From assembly GCA_002633005.1 (NCBI GenBank), contig NMRA01000458.1, positions 62,001 through 126,000 of the forward strand: a stretch of DNA of 64,000 bases, written 5' to 3'. This DNA is from Phoronis australis (Eukaryota > Phoronida > Phoronidae). Every line of letters starts with the position of its first letter. Positions within the stretch are counted from its first letter, which is position 1. Below are positions 48,981-64,000 of the stretch, one piece after another. The position numbers were made by a program, and so were the translations under genes. The notes below the pieces were generated by a model, which worked only from the letters and a program-made list of their open reading frames with translations, did not search any database and was not told the origin of the DNA.

Positions 48981-51259
48981 TTACGACCGAGCAACTTCAC
49001 AGACGAAAGGAAGCCGTCTTGAACATGACCCATCATTCCAGTAACCTGTTTCCAGTACCTCGAGACAGTCCTCGTTCCCGCTATTGTTCGGCTCCCCTGT
49101 AACAACAAAAAGCAGCCACGTTAAACATCCATTGGGAGAAAGGTTTTTGTTAAGCACAAGACAAATGTAATCAAACAAAATATCATTTCTCGTTACTATG
49201 GTTAATTCTTATAACAGCAAAAATTGCTGGTTATAACTATTACGGGGTCAAAATTCTGATTGCTGAGTGGCTTAAATTAGTCACCTCATTAATTTTCTTT
49301 TTAATTCTTAGTCACGAGGGAAGACTACTCTGACGATGAATTCGAATTCTGTCAAGCCGTCATGACACGGCATTCCGGGTCATTTTGTTTGAAGACTTGG
49401 CTTGTATGTGAAAGACAACGCAAAATCGCGCATATATGCTTATGGGAAAAAGACGAAATTAAATGCAATTTCGGAAAATATCTGCACCACACCATTTCGG
49501 GTGCCCGTTCCGTAGACGCAATACATTCGCGAAAGCGAAGATCACGCAAGTCCTCGCGAGACTACCACCGTGCATTACAATCGGAGAATATGATCACATT
49601 AGAGTTACTATCGAGATTCTTGCGTTTACAGAACTGTGTCCCGACAATAAAAAGGTGAGGCACAAGCTCAGCTTCCATGGATGAAAGGAAACCAAACGTT
49701 GGGGGAAGTAGAAATCACTTGTTATGACAACATAGGGGTAAAAGTATGTATTGGCAATTTCGTCGATATCCTTCCAAAAATATAGGTTTATTAAACAACT
49801 CTTTGGTATTCTCTTCCGTCCACTTACATGGGAAACGCACGTGAATCGAATTGGTTTGTTAACTCTTAGACTACCTAATTCATATTCAAAGTGATGCACG
49901 AAGCCAGGGATTCGTGTATACACTAATCCACGGTTTCGCCGTCCATCCTCTTGAATGTAGCAATGAAACTGAAATTGTCATCGTGAATTCAATCAAATAT
50001 CTCATGCACTTTGGACTCCGACTCAGCATACACCGACCATCAGAGGATGAAGCAGGCCACGCCGCTTAGTTCACATGTTCAGGTGGAGCGCCATTTTCAA
50101 ACTCTCATGCGCGCCTGCGCAAGTAGTTAAAGTTATAAACCGACGTCCATCGCAAAAAACAATACAGGATTGAGATCAACTGTCTATGGTATTGGTCTCA
50201 AATTGTTCGTTAGACAATTGGAAATGACTTCAAGGCTTCACTGAAAACAATTGAGAGTTCGTTATTTCAAGCTCGGCATAAAACGTCAGGTCACACCGTG
50301 ACTTGAAAATTTTATGAGCTTGGCAATTTCAAGGAGCTCTGAATGCATTTCTACTCTCGCATTATTTCACAAGTTCCACTTAGGAAATTTCGATTTTTTC
50401 GAAACTTGTCCCAGCAAGTTTGAGCAGACAGGGGCTCGTTTGAATCTTATTCAAGCAACTTAACCCATAAAATCCCTGGTAGGAAATTCGACAGCGAATG
50501 ATTCCTATTTGAAGTAACGCGTTTTCAATGGCCCCTTGCAAACTTTCATAATTTAATAGTGGAGCAACAGGAAAAGGCGCACGATTCATTTCTGCACATT
50601 GCAGTTGCACTATTTCAAAACATAACTCACATATAAGTATAAACCTGCCCACCTGTCATCCAGTTAGAGAATCCAATTTTAAGGCCAGTGGTGCCCCAAG
50701 TCCAGTACCATACCCTTTCCGTAAGTGCGTCATTTCCGGCTGTCCAGTACTTCAGTCCCTTCATCCACTTCTTGAGAGCAAGCCATTCCGTTTTCGTTTC
50801 AAAAGCAACCAAAGATGATCCAATGCTCGAGCAATAGGCGGCAGCAGCAGAGCGTGACATGGTCAAAGCATTGTATCTATAACAGCCGATGCCTGTATCA
50901 AAAAATCCTTGAGGGCAATGTTCAACTCTAGCCAGACGCGTTTCAATCTCTGACAACTTCCTTTTCAATGCCCTAACTTCGCTGTCTACCCGACCAGATA
51001 CTGCGGATTTAAAACTATCGAGCTTAGAGCTTAGAATATTTTTCAACATGTTGTTTTCGACGTACTGGGTTTGACTATGCGCTTTCATTTCAACTCCTAA
51101 AGACTCAATCTTCGCAACAAGTTGTTGAATACTGCTCTCGAGTGACGACAATCGATTCTTTTGTTCCTTGAACATTCCAATCAATGGATCCTCTGGTGTT
51201 TCACCGAATACGGTACCAAGTAGTAAAATGAAGATAGCAAGAGCCCGACACTCAGTCAT
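48981..51259 (-). CDS. Secreted coiled-coil C-type lectin, two coding exons (240 aa)
   Basis: Exon 1 51259-50653 (607 nt) ends ATGACAG|GTGGGC, phase 1; exon 2 49096-48981 (116 nt) follows TTGTTACAG and ends in a stop after EVARS. Signal peptide ALAIFILLLGTVFG; coiled-coil-like region about 25-110 with regular Leu/Ile spacing; C-type lectin domain from Cys115. Six Cys (115, 126, 143, 213, 227, 235) fit the long-form pairing. EPN at 204-206 and WND at 222-224 predict a working Ca2+-dependent mannose/GlcNAc-type site. It is a tandem paralogue of the gene at 40374-45218: same strand, same intron position and phase, terminal exon of identical length, and shared blocks such as RVEHCPQGFFDTG and YWTAGND. 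Two donors are possible at exon 1 (50653 or ten bases later); only 50653 gives the GEPNN junction. Sugar specificity is inferred from the motif. Confidence 0.92.
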
Positions 51260-51737
51260 TTTCAGGTACTATACACGAACCTGTTTTACCCGTTTGCCTT
51301 GAGCAAGGGAGCTCGCCTGGAAAAGGTGGTTTAATACATATGCTTTTTCTCACGTCCTTGAAGCTAATTTTATAACAGCTTTATCGATGTAGCATGCAGC
51401 TTAGCGATAGGGTAGCAACATGCGTTCGTAAGAACCGCGTGTAAGTGCATTTTAGTCAGTGAGTCATCGCAGGGTCATCCACAAGCCGCTAATAAATATC
51501 TTACCATTTACAAACACTTTTCCCCAAGCTTTTCACTTCTCCAGGTAAAATATAAAAACAAGCGCTGTGCACTCAAAAGCTGTTGAAGTTGTAACTCGAG
51601 CGATATTGTTTTGACGCATTTAGATTTCAGCGCCACCAAAGAAATTATGTTCGTTATAGACCATGAAATGTTTTGTCATCAGGAAATTAAAATGTTAACC
51701 AGAAGTCTCATCATGAAGCAATGTCAATTTTGAACTA

Positions 51738-51743
51738 TTTATT
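51738..51743 (-). promoter_or_regulatory. Candidate poly(A) signal of CCDC174
   Basis: AATAAA on the minus strand, 98 bases after the CCDC174 stop codon; the usual hexamer at a plausible distance. Confidence 0.5.
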
Positions 51744-51840
51744 TCACTTTCAATCACAATTTAAAGTTTGTAAACAAGGTATGTCAGTCTCTAAGCAAAT
51801 AATTAACACCACCATAATATAAAGTATCCTACACTTATTT

Positions 51841-60739
<8,899 letters not shown>

Positions 60740-61963
60740 TATCGCTGTCTGTTTTAGTTATTTATTTCGACGCTAGGGCTTTATTATTTTTAAAACAAAA
60801 ACTAGCAATCATATTTTGAGTAAATCACGGAAAAAATTGCACCAGATTTTTACATTTAAATCTTATCTAAATAGTCATTCATACAGCTGAAAAATTCGTT
60901 TTCACAATGCGATATTTTCGTGGCGCCAGAATATTTCTATTTCCGGATAGTGGCTGAAGTAGGAGATCGAAACTATGAAAGTGTCAATTTCTTTAAAACC
61001 CTGCTTGTAGTTATGCCTGTGTTGATAGTATGACACACGACATTGCCTTGTCAATCAAATGAATGAGGTAACGGCTTAATTGAAATTGGGTTTCGTAGAT
61101 GAGTATTTGAGATTAGGTGTGTAGCACCTGTTTATGATTTATCTGTCGACAAGTCAATAGTCAGTTACAACTAACTAGCCAGTCAGCTAGCTGTTACTTA
61201 GAATATTATCGTCAAAATACAGCCAGGTACCTCTGTGTGTTGAGCTCTGACAGACCTCGAAGTTGCGCACAGCCCGAGTAGTTCTGCTCGTCACCTCGCC
61301 GTGAAACTTGTATCAACATGTAGAGTTAAAGATTGGCGGCGGGTGCATGCAAAATCTAGGAGTCAACCGACACTCACCTTGCCCGTTACAGCGGTTTAAT
61401 TGAAAAACAATCTAACAAAAGTCATTTTCTTGTGTAATTTCCCGCCTTTTGTAACAAAGGAATGCATTTTGAAAACAGTACATTCTTGACATGTGCATGC
61501 GCCATTTCCTAAATTTTTGTGACATCTCTCGCAAACAATGACAGCTTCGCAGCAACAAAATTTGTTCTAAAATTCGGTTTGCTGGTATAAAAATTCTAAA
61601 AACTTATAATGAAGTGAATCCAGTTCCGATAATTTGCTGTGAGGTGTAACCAACCTTGTGAAAGAACAACAGTTGATTGAAGAATTGACGTAAAAAAGAC
61701 ACTGGCGCCGAAAGTCGACACATAAGATCTCACCACAATTTTTGAAGCACAATAACTGTAGAACATTAATTTTTTCAACCGGTAAATAATTTAGGTTACT
61801 GAAGGAAGAGTGTAGTTTTTAATGGCGCTAATTTTGTGTCAGATTTTATCTGGTCAGTTTTTTACCCACATCGGTGCAAAGCTGTAGCGCCAAGGCTATG
61901 TTGACAATAACCTTGGCTTGGTGCCAAGTTGTAGGCCTACTAGTACTAAATATACAACTCAGG

Positions 61964-62240
61964 GATGTGTGTAAAAATAATTGGCCAAATAAAATCAGAC
62001 ACAAAATTAGTGTCATCAAAAAGTGTAATTCACCTTGGTTAAACTAAACTATTTAATGGTGTTAGAAAAATGAGCATTCTACTGTTATTCTACTGCTAGA
62101 GTTAGCATATTCACCTTTTGGTTAGTTTCTTTTTTCTGCGATTTCTCCAATCACTTTTTTTTCTTCCACGAGGTTGCTGCGAAACTACCATCAACTCCTG
62201 AGAGATGTTGCAAAAAAATTCAAGAAATGGCTTGTGCGAG
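61964..62240 (+). repeat. Interspersed repeat, copy 2
   Basis: Counterpart of 28763-29130, same orientation, with shared blocks GATGTGTGTAAAAAT, ATAAAATCAGACACAAAATT, TTCTACTGTTATTCTACTG and GATGTTGCAAAAAAATTC. Shorter by about 90 bp. Confidence 0.65.
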
Positions 62241-62295
62241 TGTCAGGAATGTTTTAAACATGCACAGTGATGCAATTAAAACAGAAATGACTAAA

Positions 62296-62396
62296 TTCAC
62301 AATTTTGTTGACGGAATGAAGGACTCATCTGAAAAAATATTGATTGTGGGAATATTTGTTCATTAAGTTGGAAGGATTTAAACATGGTAGCTTATT
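62296..62396 (+). repeat. Partial diverged copy of the foldback element arm
   Basis: TTCACAATTTTG, GGACTCATCTGAAAAAATAT, GGGAATATTTGTTC and GTTGGAAGGATTTAAACA follow the same order as in the right arm at 60288-60380. Similarity stops at about 62396. Confidence 0.6.
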
Positions 62397-62907
62397 TTGA
62401 TTTGTTAGAACTCAAGTATACAATCCCTGAGTTAAGTAGGGACCAGTGCGTATACAAGTACATACTAACCTAGATGTGCCTTAAGTCTGGCGAGGTTCAC
62501 AGTCTGGACAGTATATCACATGTCAATTGCCGTGATTGGTTGCTGCTTGACCTTCAATTTGAGTCATTCAGTGTCATAGGTAATCGAAGATTAAACAGCA
62601 AGTAAATATATGCCTCACATCGTAGCAAACATAGGTAGAGCAACTGGTGATCACAACTTCTCCAAAACAGGTTTCGTTCTTAAGAGCGCTGTCCTGGTCA
62701 CCTGTTCGAAATTACAATGACTGACTTTGGTAAAAGTAAATTCATTCTTTTAGGAGTGTTGTGTCCTAGTAAAATAAGAAACACAAAACGAGGTGTATGA
62801 AATAGAGTGCCTGACATTCTTGAAGCCTTGGGAGGTACGCACTGGTAGTAATGGCAGTCCTTTGATGCTGATGTTGTAGTGTTTTTTTTTTTGTAGACCA
62901 CCTTATA

Positions 62908-63803
62908 ATGACATCCACAGCAGTCACAACCAGCACGACATCCTCGACAACCTCTGGGGCTACTAAAACTCTCAGTTTGAGTGAAACCATACGGCAAATA
63001 GAAGCACAAATAAAGGTATTGAACTTTTTGTTTGGTAAACATCTTAAGAGCATACTAGTATTGTGTTTTCTTCTTTGCTTCATGATTTTTAAGTCGTACT
63101 TTCGCACATACATCCTCATATGGGGTATTAGTGTCAGTTACAAAAAAAAAAATTAAAACTGTAACATTACAATCTATAAGTCATATTTGACACCCTGGAA
63201 GTTCCAGAAATATGGGTAAATTTGTAACGATTTGTCAACCTCACACAGTAGTTGATTCACATGGTAACAATGTCTACAAGACTTGTTTCTGTACTTGGTT
63301 TAAACCACGTGGATTTTCAATGAAGAAGAGGTTCAAAATCACATAAAAGTGATCATCTTTTCGGCCGACTGTAACTCCACTTTACACACCTCAAGCTTAT
63401 TGAAGTGTTAGTTCTCAACTTAATATTTCCCTCCAAACAAGGTTTGGAACGGTGTGTCAAGTTGGAAGTCAAAAGGGTTTGAAATGAAAAAATATGTGTA
63501 CTCTCTTATAGCCAATATCAAAGCAATAAAACCCAAATCAGATTTACAAATTTAGAAACGTAAAAGTATTACAGTGTAGAATTTTACAAAGATGAGTGAA
63601 GAAACCATTCAAATGTCAGAATTCTTTTGAAAGTTGAACTAAAGATTATGGATTTAGACGGAATACATTGTTAGTGACCATGGTGTTTTATATTGCAACT
63701 GTTTTTACAGCTGTTTGGGAATGGACCACACACTACAAAGCAGAAGGAAGATCTGAACAAATTGAACATGCTTTTACAAAAAGCCAAAGTTGAACAGCAC
63801 AAG
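62908..63803 (+). CDS. First two coding exons of an unrecognised gene (continues past the window)
   Basis: Exon 1 from the ATG at 62908 to 63015 (108 nt, phase 0, ends AAATAAAG|GTATTG) encodes a Thr/Ser-rich start, then LSETIRQIEAQIK. Exon 2 63711-63803 (93 nt, phase 0) follows GTTTTTACAG and ends CACAAG|GTAATT; it encodes LFGNGPHTTKQKEDLNKLNM and a charged helix. Together 67 residues, apparently the start of a coiled-coil-containing, soluble protein; no signal peptide. I do not recognise the family. It is divergent from CCDC174, and a 5' UTR exon further left is possible. Remaining exons are outside the window. Confidence 0.6.
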
Positions 63804-64000
63804 GTAATTGAAGCAGAGTTCTCCTTTGCAAAATAAAAAATTGTGTATTGTCTGTGTCATGTTTTCGTATCCTAATTTCCTTTTCGTAAATTCAGAAAAA
63901 CCACAATTAGTTACTCATTATTTTCACTCAGTCTGTTTGTCACTATCATTTTCAGTGCAAAATAATAGAAATAAGTTCCACTATGCTACACTATTTCTTT

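Larger units (their letters stand above)
60740..62907. promoter_or_regulatory. Intergenic region between head-to-head genes (shared promoter region)
   Basis: 2.2 kb between the CCDC174 start codon and the plus-strand gene. A consensus donor on the minus strand (GGCAAG|GTGAGT at about 61374) could belong to a 5' UTR exon of CCDC174. Two interspersed repeats (61964-62240 and 62296-62396) occupy the right half. No TATA box is evident. The bidirectional role is inferred from gene orientation only. Confidence 0.4.

Overview
The window is metazoan genomic DNA, A+T-rich and gene-poor. Short coding exons are separated by kilobase introns with GT-AG borders, and there are many degraded retroelements and short palindromic repeats. 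Gene content (mitochondrial-clan cytochrome P450, coiled-coil C-type lectins, a Tctex1-family dynein light chain, CCDC174) fits an invertebrate animal, most plausibly marine. I cannot place the phylum. There is one assembly gap (11158-11347) and single Ns at 5605 and 39590.

Layout, left to right. 1514-6684 (+): last four exons of a cytochrome P450 whose N-terminal exons lie outside the window; one intron holds a decayed minus-strand Gypsy element. 6685-13300: no gene, but a tRNA-like SINE, an 80-bp tandem array and a G/C-rich repeat around the gap. 13314-13814 (+): an intronless Tctex1-type dynein light chain gene. 16073-17360 (+): 3' end of a dead LINE. 21973-25025 (-): a two-exon gene of unknown function. 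31939-38599 (+): a second gene of unknown function, with a 5.4-kb intron. 40374-45218 (-) and 48981-51259 (-): two tandem C-type lectin genes with the same architecture; the first carries a broken Gypsy element inside its only coding intron. 51841-60739 (-): complete nine-exon CCDC174, with a foldback inverted-repeat element in intron 1. 62908 to beyond the window (+): first two coding exons of an unrecognised gene, head-to-head with CCDC174.

Exon-intron structures were built by hand from homology, reading-frame continuity and splice consensus. For all multi-exon genes the phases close exactly. The genes do not form an evident pathway: a secreted sugar-binding pair, a nuclear RNA-processing factor, a mitochondrial monooxygenase and a dynein-linked protein sit side by side, as is usual in animal genomes. 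I found no convincing new biological system. The most notable items are the lectin pair with the retrotransposon-filled intron, the near-identical foldback arms inside CCDC174, and several related MITE pairs in opposite orientation.
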